A stretch of 64,000 nucleotides of DNA from an uncultured Lachnospiraceae bacterium (GCA_947053345.1 CAMRSM010000015.1:28784-92783), one strand, 5' to 3'. Shown: positions 26,647 through 35,515, numbered from the stretch's first letter. Notes: generated by a model not told the origin, from the letters alone. Translations and numbers: made by a program.

Positions 26647-26657
26647 ATGATAATCAT
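26647..26657. promoter_or_regulatory. Fur-box-like palindrome
   Basis: ATGATAATCAT lies within TGATAATCATTTATCA, one base longer than the Fur consensus TGATAAT-N-ATTATCA. It is about 80 bases before the effector-binding gene. Confidence 0.3.
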
Positions 26658-26774
26658 TTATCACTGCACAATCTTAAAACCAAAACCATTCCCTTCCGGA
26701 GAAAAATAACGCCGCCGAATGCTTCACTCCCCAGCCCGATTTTTCCGCTGCAAAATTCTCTCCCGTAAAATCTT

Positions 26775-29543
26775 CTATCCTAAAAAAGTCCCACCCTTCC
26801 CAACGCCGGCAATCCCCTGATTTAATACCCTTACAATCTCGTCATTCACATCGGCAAATTCCCGGAGTTTCGCGGCAATCGGTTTCCTTTTTGTTTCATC
26901 CTTCAGTGCGCCGAGTGTGATATTAAACCCACCCCCGATCGCTTCCAAATCCTTCCCGTCCTCATTGTTCCACATCATTGCGCAGCGCGAGTAAAGCTCC
27001 CGGACTTGCCCTAAAAATCCCAGATCAGGATTTAATTTCATGGCATCCTCAAGGAATTTAAAACTGCAGCTTGCATTCGTGGCAAGCCCACAGACATAGG
27101 AAGTGTACTCTGCCCAGGGGTCAAATTCCTCCGGCTTCATGCCGTCAAATTTCCCGTTTTCAATCTCGTCTGCCCAAAGTCGGAACGCACCCGCACCAAA
27201 ACAGAATTTCTCCGTATCCGTCACAAGAAGTTTTGGCAAAGTCCGTATCCGCTCCCGGTAAATATCCGCAAGGGCTACATTTTTTATCTTATCGCCCACA
27301 AAAATCCATCCCGCTGATGCAATCCCACCCGCAAGTAAATTGCCTTCGGAAATACGCTCCGGGCGGCCGCTGTTCCCGGTAATATATAAAATTGTCTTCC
27401 CGTATTCCTCATACCCGACAATCACCCCGAACGTGCAGACATAGACCGTTTTTCCGCCAAATCCCCAAAGGATTACAGGCACGCCCCTGTCAAGATAGGA
27501 AACCATCGTTTCCAAATACATCTTTGTATTTTTCTTCAACTCATTTATGGGGACGAAAGTACTCGCATAACCGCACTGTAAAAAAAGCCGCTCAACAAAA
27601 CCGGCATCGCCCTCACAAAGTTCAAACCGGTCCTGCGTTTCTTTCAGGTATATACCCCGGTTTTCACACAGCATATATCCGCTCACACCCTCCCCGCGGA
27701 ATTCTCCGTGAGGATAATACTGCACGAACACATCACCCGTTAATCCTGAAAAGAAATCATAATCATAATCCGTTTCACCAAGACATTCCATCACATATTT
27801 TGCACAGCCGTTAAACCAGTAATTCTCCCCGTACTCATCGGTTACAAGGCGGTGGACCGTGGGGATCACATGGTTGCTCTTTCTTGTAAGCACCAAAAGC
27901 TCCTCCTTTTTTAATTTTGTTTTCGGCAGATGGGCAAGCTGGGAAATGCGGATGGACCTGAAATATTTCATCCCCTGCCCGTTTGAGCCGACTACAATCT
28001 CCCTTTCCTTTTCCCCGCTTAAATCAAGCGACATATACGGGAATCCGGTGCCACAGTAACGGATTTCCCCGTTGATGACCACGGCGAGATGCCGTTCCCC
28101 CACAATCCATGTAACATGGTTATATTCGCCGTACCGGATTTTTCCGCGCCCCGGAAAATCATACAGGTCAAAGAAAAACGGCTGGTGGAACACGATGGAT
28201 TCCCTGCGCATCACACTCTCGGAAGCGCTTTCGGAAGCCTGATTGCCCATATTGATGCCAAAGCCAAACTGGTAATCCCTCCCCCTGGAATAATAATCCT
28301 TCACATTCCCGTGATAAAAAACAATACTGCCCTCGTTATCCCCGTACCCGAAACGCTCATCGTTTCCCGGAATCCGAAATTCGATGTCCACCCGGTACGG
28401 CAGTTTTACCGCGACCTTGGTGCCAAGCACCCGGCTGCTGATCCACCCGGTATACTCTGCCTCACCGTTTTCCGTCACCCGGTAATGGGGGTGATTGATT
28501 GGTGTCAGCCCATCCATGGGAACCAAGACTTCCCAAAGAACCGGGTTTTCCTCCTCTATCTCCCACACCGTAATGGAATCTGACGGAATTTCGGCTGCCC
28601 TCCCGTAAAGTGCAGGGTCGGCAGCCCTCTTTTTCACCGGGACATAAAGGCACACCAGCTCGCGCTTTTCATCGGGAGAGATCAGATTTTCAAGCAGAAC
28701 AGGGTGGCGAAGCCCTTCCCCGCTTCCATAGTCAATCTCATAAAATTTATTGTCATCAAAACTTTTTACAAGAGAGAGGCAATATTCACGCAAGTCCTCG
28801 TCCACGTAAACATTCGCCGCCGCGAACAAGCCGCCGTCAAACATAAAATCGGCATATTCCCCGTTATTTTCATATCCGTCATCAACCCGCAGCACAACCA
28901 CATCAAGCTCCCCGTCCTGATATTCAAACTGCCTGCGGCATCCCGGCTCGCCGTAAGGGATACCGTTTGCCTGGACATAGCGGAAAAATCCCGCTGCATC
29001 AGAAATATCCGGATTGCTTTTTAAGTACGATGATAATACGCGCATTGCGGGCAGGCGGACGATGGAGGACTCCACCGGCCTTTGAAGCGTTCTTCCAATC
29101 TCAGACAATTCATGGTAGGTTGTTCTTTTCTTCTCTTCGATCAATTCAAACTGCTTTTCCATTTCCTCATAGAGAAGCGGCAGGGCGGAAATTTTTTTTA
29201 TGCCGCTTGTGACCATCTTCTGCAAAAAGGTATTGATGATATTTTTCAGTTCCGAAAGAGCCGTGACCTCTTTATCAATCTCCCCAATCCGTTCCGCAAA
29301 GACCGCAACGAGCGTGGACATTTCCGGATTTTCGTAAATGCGGATAATATCCTTTATGGGAATCTGCATTTTGCGGAGTATCATAATTTGTTTCAGACGC
29401 TGCACCGATTCTTCCGTGTAATAGCGGTATGCCTCAAACGGCGGGCGGCTGCTCTCAATCAGACCGACCTGCTCATAGTACCGCAGGGTGCGGGAAGACA
29501 TACCAAGCTGCTTTGTCAGATCTGTGATCTTGATCAGTTCCAT
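26775..29543 (-). CDS. Giant MerR-family regulator with effector-binding, lectin-like and BtrH/C39-like regions
   Basis: A 922-residue protein, against about 120-280 for ordinary MerR regulators. The ATG has GGGAGG 5 bases upstream. Residues 1-75 are a MerR winged helix (ITDLTKQLGMSSRTLRYYEQ, then YRYYTEESVQRLKQIMILRKM), followed by a dimerisation coiled coil to about 130. Residues about 155-315 resemble a GyrI-type effector domain ending in LVCLYVPVKKR. Residues about 335-530 are beta-rich and resemble a lectin/laminin-G sandwich. Residues about 550-760 contain a Cys in ENYWFNGCAKYVMECLG and a later VILWGFGG...GVIVGYE, as in butirosin-H/C39-like cysteine folds. The C-terminal 150 residues are helical, DUF4872-like. 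A 19-bp-spacer promoter precedes it, so autoregulation is likely. The domain names after the HTH are by eye. Confidence 0.75.
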   Translation of the reverse strand: MELIKITDLTKQLGMSSRTLRYYEQVGLIESSRPPFEAYRYYTEESVQRLKQIMILRKMQIPIKDIIRIYENPEMSTLVAVFAERIGEIDKEVTALSELKNIINTFLQKMVTSGIKKISALPLLYEEMEKQFELIEEKKRTTYHELSEIGRTLQRPVESSIVRLPAMRVLSSYLKSNPDISDAAGFFRYVQANGIPYGEPGCRRQFEYQDGELDVVVLRVDDGYENNGEYADFMFDGGLFAAANVYVDEDLREYCLSLVKSFDDNKFYEIDYGSGEGLRHPVLLENLISPDEKRELVCLYVPVKKRAADPALYGRAAEIPSDSITVWEIEEENPVLWEVLVPMDGLTPINHPHYRVTENGEAEYTGWISSRVLGTKVAVKLPYRVDIEFRIPGNDERFGYGDNEGSIVFYHGNVKDYYSRGRDYQFGFGINMGNQASESASESVMRRESIVFHQPFFFDLYDFPGRGKIRYGEYNHVTWIVGERHLAVVINGEIRYCGTGFPYMSLDLSGEKEREIVVGSNGQGMKYFRSIRISQLAHLPKTKLKKEELLVLTRKSNHVIPTVHRLVTDEYGENYWFNGCAKYVMECLGETDYDYDFFSGLTGDVFVQYYPHGEFRGEGVSGYMLCENRGIYLKETQDRFELCEGDAGFVERLFLQCGYASTFVPINELKKNTKMYLETMVSYLDRGVPVILWGFGGKTVYVCTFGVIVGYEEYGKTILYITGNSGRPERISEGNLLAGGIASAGWIFVGDKIKNVALADIYRERIRTLPKLLVTDTEKFCFGAGAFRLWADEIENGKFDGMKPEEFDPWAEYTSYVCGLATNASCSFKFLEDAMKLNPDLGFLGQVRELYSRCAMMWNNEDGKDLEAIGGGFNITLGALKDETKRKPIAAKLREFADVNDEIVRVLNQGIAGVGKGGTFLG

Positions 29544-29683
29544 CGTTTCCTCCCATTCTGTAAAATACTTTATGCCTTGTATGGAATACTTTAAATATGC
29601 ACCTTACATGAAGCCCTTAACATATAGTGCTTTGCATAAGGTTTTGAACCTCCATCCCCCTTCCATACGGTGGTTCTACGATG

Positions 29684-29714
29684 ATTTTACCACTTGACGC
29701 TGCGTCAATGTCAA
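29684..29714 (-). promoter_or_regulatory. MerR-type promoter with 19-base spacer and central dyad
   Basis: On the minus strand: TTGACA, exactly 19 bases, TAAAAT. The spacer contains the perfect dyad TTGACGC-A-GCGTCAA (29694-29708). A long spacer with a dyad between -35 and -10 is the hallmark of MerR-activated promoters. It begins 5 bases after the Nudix gene's stop. Confidence 0.85.
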
Positions 29715-29718
29715 GCAG

Positions 29719-30213
29719 TCAGTCAACAATCACCTGCCGCGCTCCTTTTGCCCAATCGAGAATACAGCGCCTGTCAAATTCATTGATATTTTCCGGAAGA
29801 TTTGCTTTGCCAAAAAAACGGTGCTCCGTTGCTTCCTCCGTCTGATGTTTGATTTCCCCGCGGTAACCGGAAGCTAAAAAAATGATATTGGTCACATAGC
29901 ATATATCCCCATTTGGGTAAATGATTATCCGGTCTTCCCCCGAATAAATACCAAACAGTCTAAGCTCCTCCACCACAACCCCCGCTTCTTCGTACACTTC
30001 CCTTGCTGCCGCTTCCATCAATTTTTCCCCGATCTCCACAGCGCCGCCGGGGAGCCCAAAACAACCGTTATCCCGACGTTTTTGGAGCAGTATCTCCCCG
30101 TTTTCATTCTCTATGATAACGCCGCAGCTTGTTACCATAAGCGGCGCATGTCCCACCTCCTTGCGCATCTCCCTAATATAATTTTCCCGGTATCTTGCCA
30201 TGATATCTTCCAT
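29719..30213 (-). CDS. Nudix hydrolase
   Basis: A 164-residue pyrophosphohydrolase. The Nudix box GGAVEIGEKLMEAAAREVYEEAGV is complete, with the metal-binding R-E-V-Y-E-E core, near residues 63-85. The start MEDIMARYRENY is preferred: an upstream ATG at 30267 touches its only ribosome site. It is the last gene of the deoR-kinase-PHP-Nudix run, with 63 bases separating it from the PHP gene. Nucleoside diphosphate-X substrates are typical, but the actual one is not evident. Confidence 0.9.
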   Translation of the reverse strand: MEDIMARYRENYIREMRKEVGHAPLMVTSCGVIIENENGEILLQKRRDNGCFGLPGGAVEIGEKLMEAAAREVYEEAGVVVEELRLFGIYSGEDRIIIYPNGDICYVTNIIFLASGYRGEIKHQTEEATEHRFFGKANLPENINEFDRRCILDWAKGARQVIVD

Positions 30214-30276
30214 CTTTCTCACCAAACCTTTCTGCGGCTTATAAACCTTACGGTATCGTGCTGTCATCCTCTATTT

Positions 30277-31098
30277 TTACGCATCGAAGCAATCCCGCCC
30301 ATTCCAGAGGGCACCCTGCTTTATGATATCGTTCATTTCTTTAACATACCGCCCGACATCCTGCGGCACATGGGCATCGGATGCCGTTAAGACTTTAACG
30401 TTGCCGGCAAGCATACATGCAAGCATATCCGGATTCATGCCAAGCCTCCGGTCACCATAATGAACCGTCAGTCCGCTGCTTTCTTCAATGTACATATTAT
30501 TTAGCGAAAGAGCCTTGGCAAGCCGCAAATAAGTCGTCTTATAATTTTTTTGCGGGTATGCCCCGTAGCATTGCAGGGACTGCGGGTGTGCCAGCCCGGA
30601 AAACAGACCACAATCCACAAGCGACTGCATAACCTCATAATATCTCTTATACAGCGCGTCCGCATCGTGATCTTTCTTATCCCAGCGCTGCCTTAAATGA
30701 CTGAATGCCCACCCGTCAATAAAATGGATGGAACCAACCAAAAAATCAAAAGGGTACATCCGCCCGATTTCCGATATATCTTTTTCGTGTTCCGGCGAGT
30801 AACATACCTCCAAACCAAATTTCAGGCGTACCGAAAACTCGTGCCGTTTTAATTTTTCGATAAAATCAATATATTCACTTAATGGACGCGCCCGCTCCCA
30901 TTTTTTCTGATACCAATCCCTCTGGTACTCATTATACGATGACATTTCATCATACAGGCTTCTGCATTCCCTAAAAATATGGGTATGCTCCAAAAAGAAA
31001 ATTTCATTGATATTTCGCTGTACGGCATAATCAACAAATTGCTGCACCCATTCTACCGTGTAATCCCCTTTTTCCAGATGGACATGTGCATCAACCAT
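30277..31098 (-). CDS. PHP-domain phosphoesterase (histidinol-phosphatase-like)
   Basis: A 273-residue metal-dependent phosphoesterase. Motif 1 is MVDAHVHLEKG (H-x-H), the FFLEHTH segment supplies further ligands, Glu in FGLEVCYSPEHE and His in LVGSIHFIDGWAF follow, then LAHPQSL, and the final D-x-H is TASDAHVPQDVG. The start has AAGGAG 9 bases upstream and lies inside the preceding kinase gene (8-base overlap). It is not next to his genes, so the substrate is probably another phosphomonoester, possibly the product of the adjacent kinase. Confidence 0.9.
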   Translation of the reverse strand: MVDAHVHLEKGDYTVEWVQQFVDYAVQRNINEIFFLEHTHIFRECRSLYDEMSSYNEYQRDWYQKKWERARPLSEYIDFIEKLKRHEFSVRLKFGLEVCYSPEHEKDISEIGRMYPFDFLVGSIHFIDGWAFSHLRQRWDKKDHDADALYKRYYEVMQSLVDCGLFSGLAHPQSLQCYGAYPQKNYKTTYLRLAKALSLNNMYIEESSGLTVHYGDRRLGMNPDMLACMLAGNVKVLTASDAHVPQDVGRYVKEMNDIIKQGALWNGRDCFDA

Positions 31099-31708
31099 GT
31101 AAGACCTGCTCCTTCCATACAGCAATCTGAGAGAATAATTCTTCTGTATCAATTTTAGAAAAATCCGTCACATCCACCCGGATTTTTGTACCTCCAATAT
31201 CAAAATCGTCAAAGCCCCTTGTCCGCACGGCACGCAAATAATCTTCACAGGAGAGCGCCGCCGTCCTTTTCCCCAAAAAGCCGTCCCCTTCCCTTTCCGG
31301 ATAGCAGTCGTTTACGATATGCCCCCTGTGCCTGCCCGTACCCATATCCCGCTCCAAAAAACGCTGGCAGACCACTTTGGGATCTCCAGTCAGCAAAATG
31401 GTAAGCGCAGGATACTGATATTTTGAAAGAAGCGCCCTTAATCCAGGTTCCGATGAATGTTCAAAATTATTCTCAAGAATAAAAGGCTGCGCCGCACCCA
31501 TAAGCTGCCCGGCAATGTAGTACATAATCTCCATACTGGCAGTCCCAAGCTTTACTTTTTCTTCTCTTGACCGGAAACCGACCTCATCATACAGCCGCTC
31601 CTTTATGGCATCCTTTGAAAGAACCGGCAGTTTCATCCTCCCCGCAATCATTTCCGCCATCGTGCTTTTTCCTGCCGCCGGCATCCCCGCTACAAAAATA
31701 CAATACAT
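31091..31708 (-). CDS. P-loop kinase-like ATP-binding protein
   Basis: A 205-residue P-loop NTPase of the zeta-toxin/chloramphenicol-phosphotransferase-like AAA_33 type. Walker A is VAGMPAAGKSTMAEMIA at residues 6-22, followed by KLPVLSKDAIKERLYDEVGF, the typical substrate-binding Asp after strand 2. FILENNFE supplies a Walker B-like acidic strand. An R-x4-GTGRHRGH stretch looks like an arginine lid. The start has GGGAGG 12 bases before it and lies 4 bases after the DeoR gene's stop. Its substrate is likely a small sugar or nucleoside given the DeoR regulator; this is inference. Confidence 0.85.
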   Translation of the reverse strand: MYCIFVAGMPAAGKSTMAEMIAGRMKLPVLSKDAIKERLYDEVGFRSREEKVKLGTASMEIMYYIAGQLMGAAQPFILENNFEHSSEPGLRALLSKYQYPALTILLTGDPKVVCQRFLERDMGTGRHRGHIVNDCYPEREGDGFLGKRTAALSCEDYLRAVRTRGFDDFDIGGTKIRVDVTDFSKIDTEELFSQIAVWKEQVLHG

Positions 31709-31712
31709 CCGC

Positions 31713-32495
31713 TTATTTCCCTCCCACATCCACGGTTTCAACCGTTACACCAAGTTCCTTTGCCTGCTCTAAAAAATCCCCGGATACGCCGCTGTCCGTA
31801 ATCAACAGGTCATAATCATTGATCCGGCACACCGAATGAACTGAATTTTTCCCAATCTTTCTGGACGGGTACAGCCCGATGTTCATCGAACTATTCTCCA
31901 TCACCGCTTTCCCGAATGCCGCCCCGGCACTGTCATGGATGGATGCCCCAAAATCGAGGGTCAATCCGGTGTGTGATAAAAACGCTTTGTCGATCCGGAT
32001 ATTTTTTACCATCTGGATGGTATAAAAATCATGGCAGTTGCCCCGATGCGACATTTCGCCCCCCAATAAAATAACGGACAAATTCATTTTTTTCCGCAGC
32101 ACCTCAGCGATTGTGACGGAATTTGTCAATACGGTGACGGATTTATCGTCCGGCAGATTTTCCGCCATATAATACCCGACCAAAGATGTGGTGATATAAA
32201 TCACATCCTTATTTTCGATATGCCCTGCTGCCCGCTTTGCAACAGCAAGATAATCGGGATGGGGGGTTGTGATATCGACCGGGTTGTAGGTTGGCGCTGG
32301 ATATTTCTCTTTTCTGTCGATGGCGAGGGCTCCCCCGTGCGTTCTCTGCAGCAGCCCCCTGCTCTCCAACACCCTCAAGTCACGCCGGGCGCAGTCCGCG
32401 GAAACCTGATATAATTCCTGGATTTCCGCGACCGAGATGCGGCCTGTTTCATTCACTTTTTTTACGATATCCTTTTGGCGTTCTTCCATAAACAT
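31713..32495 (-). CDS. DeoR-family transcriptional repressor
   Basis: A 260-residue regulator. The N-terminal DeoR HTH reads RQKDIVKKVNETGRISVAEIQELYQVSADCARRDLRVLESRGLLQRTHGGA. The effector domain (about 75-250) has the sugar-phosphate-isomerase-like fold with VLTNSVTIAEVL, ILLGGEMSHRG and DLLITDSGVSG. The start ATG has GAGG 8 bases upstream; a second ATG two codons later is possible. It heads an operon with a kinase, a PHP phosphoesterase and a Nudix hydrolase. It probably responds to a phosphosugar and acts on the repeats in its own leader. Confidence 0.93.
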   Translation of the reverse strand: MFMEERQKDIVKKVNETGRISVAEIQELYQVSADCARRDLRVLESRGLLQRTHGGALAIDRKEKYPAPTYNPVDITTPHPDYLAVAKRAAGHIENKDVIYITTSLVGYYMAENLPDDKSVTVLTNSVTIAEVLRKKMNLSVILLGGEMSHRGNCHDFYTIQMVKNIRIDKAFLSHTGLTLDFGASIHDSAGAAFGKAVMENSSMNIGLYPSRKIGKNSVHSVCRINDYDLLITDSGVSGDFLEQAKELGVTVETVDVGGK

Positions 32496-32508
32496 AGCAT
32501 ATACCTCA

Positions 32509-32608
32509 TTGTTTGTTATGTAGTTTTGGTTTTCTTAATTGTTTTACTGCATTTCTTTGTATTTGTTTATATTTTATTTTTCTTTTTTATATTTTATTGT
32601 AATTGTTT
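32509..32608. promoter_or_regulatory. Repeat array in the DeoR leader, probable operators
   Basis: Four TTGTTT repeats (starting 32509, 32539, 32563, 32603; AAACAA on the coding strand) and two copies of TTATATTTTATT spaced 20 bases (32567, 32587), about two helical turns. The last TTGTTT falls in the promoter spacer. Confidence 0.6.
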
Positions 32609-32624
32609 TGTCCCGCTTTTTCAA
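32596..32624 (-). promoter_or_regulatory. Promoter of the deoR operon
   Basis: On the minus strand: TTGAAA, 17-base spacer, TACAAT, about 100 bases before the DeoR start. The interval between DeoR and the divergent gene is very A+T-rich and holds only regulatory sequence. Confidence 0.75.
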
Positions 32625-32701
32625 GTCTATTTTATGTACTATCAATAATTGTAAATTGTATTATGAAATATAACAGCAGCAGCCCCTGCCCTATATTATG
32701 A

Positions 32702-32730
32702 TTGCAAATAATGGCACAACATGGTAAAAT
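32702..32730 (+). promoter_or_regulatory. Promoter of the gene divergent from deoR
   Basis: TTGCAA, 17-base spacer, TAAAAT, about 97 bases before the ATG. Confidence 0.7.
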
Positions 32731-32826
32731 CAAAGGCAAGCAGCCTTTTTTTCGAAGGATTACCTAGAGTGATGGCGTATTCTATGGTCAGACTAAATTA
32801 TCTTACAAAGCAGGGAGGAATATGGA

Positions 32827-33861
32827 ATGAAAATCGACGCATGGTGGTTCGAAAACAAACAGCGCCCGGAAGAAGTTTTACAGACAGACTGGGTAATTCC
32901 AAAATCCCATTTTGGGGTTTACGCGGAAACCGAAAAGATCACTTTCCCATTGACTTTGTGTGTCACTGCAAAATCCGGGAACCTGCAGCTTTACCGCCGG
33001 GAATTTGAAATCCATGAACCAAAAGAACAAACGGAAACCTATACGGTGGAATGCTCCGAATATTCGATAAACCTAAAATGCACCGTAAAAGAAGCGGCAG
33101 GACTGCCGGGAGAGATCCTTGTAAAGATCAAGTCGCAGGAATGGGAATACCAAGAGCAGGTCACCTGCGCGTACGCCCGCCTGCATGGACGGATTACGGA
33201 TTTTGACGGCAACCCATTTCCCGCGCCGTTGCTGCTGTCGCGCATCGGGTTTGCGGATGCCCCCTATATGGGCGTTTGGAGTGACCGCAACGGAGAATAT
33301 TCCGTCGTAGTTCCAACAGGCTGCTACAATGCCTTTTATGTTGATGATAACAGCTACGGAAAATCCACGCTGGAAAATTGGAGTTGGCACATGATCGTCG
33401 ACCGCGACGAGGAACACAATTTTAAAGTCGGAAACGGGGAGGTTTATTCCCTTTCCGTATGGCCGAACAACGGCGGGGGCAGCACACTGTTTTTCTGGTT
33501 CCGCCCAATGATCCTGCCGTCCATCAAAAAGGAAGAATACGAGATTGAGCTGGAAGGCAGCAAACGTCAGGTTATGGATATTTCCCCAGAGTTAAAAGCA
33601 GAGGATATTACCGTAACATTAAATGGCAAGCCCCTGCCGGTCGTTTCCCTGCAAAAAATCTATGAGACGTGTCCGGATTACACGATGCCATCTTACCTTG
33701 TGCAGACAGAACGTTATAACGGCACACCGACCGTCGGAAAACAGACGGTGATCGTGGAGTACGACACGGCAAAAAGAGGGGGCGGACAGTCTTACATAGC
33801 GCGCAGCCAAGGACGATGCCAGTATTTTTATAAAGATAGTTCCGGTCTGGTACTGCAATAA
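32827..33861 (+). CDS. Carboxypeptidase-regulatory-like domain protein, unknown function
   Basis: A 344-residue protein with no signal peptide. The ATG has GGGAGG 9 bases upstream. Residues about 116-180 resemble a carboxypeptidase-regulatory beta-sandwich (HGRITDFDGNPFPAPLLLSR, then SDRNGEYSVVVPTGCYNAFYV). The flanking N- and C-terminal parts are also beta-rich, with several Trp. There is no catalytic motif I can name. It is divergent from the DeoR operon and shares its A+T-rich control region, so it may be under DeoR control. Confidence 0.65.
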   Translation: MKIDAWWFENKQRPEEVLQTDWVIPKSHFGVYAETEKITFPLTLCVTAKSGNLQLYRREFEIHEPKEQTETYTVECSEYSINLKCTVKEAAGLPGEILVKIKSQEWEYQEQVTCAYARLHGRITDFDGNPFPAPLLLSRIGFADAPYMGVWSDRNGEYSVVVPTGCYNAFYVDDNSYGKSTLENWSWHMIVDRDEEHNFKVGNGEVYSLSVWPNNGGGSTLFFWFRPMILPSIKKEEYEIELEGSKRQVMDISPELKAEDITVTLNGKPLPVVSLQKIYETCPDYTMPSYLVQTERYNGTPTVGKQTVIVEYDTAKRGGGQSYIARSQGRCQYFYKDSSGLVLQ

Positions 33862-33926
33862 CGGCAAACGGAGTACATTTGCAATTATGGGTATTACAAT
33901 ATTTTTTCGGCACACAAGGAAACAAA

Positions 33927-33962
33927 GGACGCTGCCAAAGCCCTTCGCCTTTCGCAGCGTCC
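33927..33962. terminator. Possible bidirectional terminator hairpin
   Basis: Nine-base arms GGACGCTGC / GCAGCGTCC with an 18-base loop between convergent genes. No clear T-run follows, so termination is tentative. Confidence 0.4.
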
Positions 33963-34111
33963 CCTGTTCCCGCCCGCTTACTCCGTTTTCAGGGAGCGGT
34001 ATGCACATTGCCCTTAAAAAATTACGGTACTTACAAGAAAACACGATATTTTCCGGAATAATTACAGAAGGGAATGCGGCGGCCAAAAACGTAAGATTCC
34101 TCCATACGGCT

Positions 34112-34747
34112 TCATGCGCGGAATCTTATTACCAAATGCCGGTTGCCGCGTCCGTCCGTTTCCTTTGCAAGAATTTCGTATCCGCAAAATGCTTTTTCGA
34201 TATCCTCATCCGTGTAATGGCGAAACAGCAGTCCATTCCTGCTCTCGTCGGTGTACAGGAAAGTTCCGTCATCCAAAACAATATGTTTCAGCTCCAGATC
34301 ATCGAGCTCAAGCGGATCGAACGAGGCATACAACAATCCGTTTACTTTCGTGATCCTTTGCAATTCCCTGAGAGCCCGTCCAAATTCCTCCACGCGCAGA
34401 TGATCCAGTGCAGCCCTTACGGCAACGGCATCAAAAAGGTGATCCGGATATCCTGTGTCGGATAAGGATGCCGTTTTAAACCGGTCGCCCTCAATGCCGT
34501 AAGCCGCCAATAATTCTTTGGTGATCCAAACAGAGTTTTCGGAAATATCAAATCCAAAGACATCAAATCCGTTCGACTGCAAAATCAAGCTGTTCGCGCC
34601 AAAACCACAGGCGGCATCGCATACGGTATGGCAGCCATGCTTTTTAAACTCGCGGGTCATTACATTTTGTATGTTTTCATATCCTTTGATATATTTCCTA
34701 TATTCCTCGATATCGTTTTTATCCCAGACAGCATCCCAATATTCCAT
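34112..34747 (-). CDS. Class I SAM-dependent methyltransferase
   Basis: A 211-residue soluble methyltransferase. Motif I is CDAACGFGANSLIL near residue 45, the acidic end of strand 2 is FDVFGFDIS, and motif IV/post-I regions are FDAVAVRAALDHL and VNGLLYASFDP. The start MEYWDAVWDKND has GGAGG 6 bases upstream. The substrate is unknown. It is monocistronic by appearance. Confidence 0.88.
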   Translation of the reverse strand: MEYWDAVWDKNDIEEYRKYIKGYENIQNVMTREFKKHGCHTVCDAACGFGANSLILQSNGFDVFGFDISENSVWITKELLAAYGIEGDRFKTASLSDTGYPDHLFDAVAVRAALDHLRVEEFGRALRELQRITKVNGLLYASFDPLELDDLELKHIVLDDGTFLYTDESRNGLLFRHYTDEDIEKAFCGYEILAKETDGRGNRHLVIRFRA

Positions 34748-34786
34748 ACCCTTCCTCCCCTCCGTGCCCAAAAGCGAATACTATTT

Positions 34787-34821
34787 CGGGCAGGACACAT
34801 AAAATCCCGGTATCCTGCCCG
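34787..34821. repeat. Inverted repeat after the Rpn remnant
   Basis: CGGGCAGGA / TCCTGCCCG, 17-base loop, just downstream of the nuclease remnant. No T-run follows, so it may be a weak terminator or an element end. Confidence 0.35.
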
Positions 34822-34827
34822 CGGCAC

Positions 34828-35487
34828 TCACAAATACATTTTGGCGGCTTCTTCCGTCAACTGAAACTTTTCCTGAATTTTGCTCAAGATTATACTATCC
34901 GCGATCTGCAGATCCTTTAATGCGGAAACCATAGCCAAGATTCCTTCCTGTCTTCCTTCCCGCCGCCCCTTTTCGATCCCTTTTTCTTCTACTCCTTTGC
35001 TCAGATTACACATAAGCGACACCTCACTTTCTAATGTCTGCGTCATTGCAATGTTAAAATCCTCCTCCAATCTCCGGCATTTATCCCCGGAATCGGTTTC
35101 TGTCGAGAGAAGTATATTCAACAACTTTAACACACTTGTACTTGAATCTTCTTTTCCAAGGCAGATCATAACAGCGGCCATCAGGTCGTAATCTGCTTTC
35201 CGTTCCTTTACGCTGCCCGCCAGATTTTCTTCCTTAATATAATAGCGGGTGATACTGTTCTCACGGTTCTTTGGCGGATTCATACAAATCCATATACTAT
35301 ATACCTTTTTGATCTTCTCATAATGGGATCTAGTAAACTCCGTTCCATACTGGGAAGAAATCATGCGGCTGCAGTAATAAATTCCCCTCTTTATCAGCGG
35401 ATAGCCCGGGTAAAAATCATTCTGGGCTTCGATATTGATGATCAGACGGATCAATTCCCCGGATGGATAATTTAACCTTTCTACACG
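34828..35487 (-). pseudogene. Truncated Rpn/PD-(D/E)XK nuclease family protein
   Basis: A remnant of the recombination-promoting nuclease / transposase_31-like family, which normally has about 300 residues. The open part begins inside the conserved SGELIRLIINIEAQNDFYPGY stretch, which contains the E-x-Q catalytic strand, and continues through SRMISSQYGTEF and a KKVYSIWICMNPP block to a Glu/Lys/Gly-rich coiled coil (EEKGIEKGRREGRQEG). The N-terminal roughly 80-100 residues, including the first catalytic Asp, are absent: a TGA precedes the readable frame and no ATG start exists. The only start would be TTG without a ribosome site. Probably inactive. Confidence 0.8.
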
Positions 35488-35515
35488 TCAAAGTCTCCGT
35501 TCATGGGCTGGAAAT

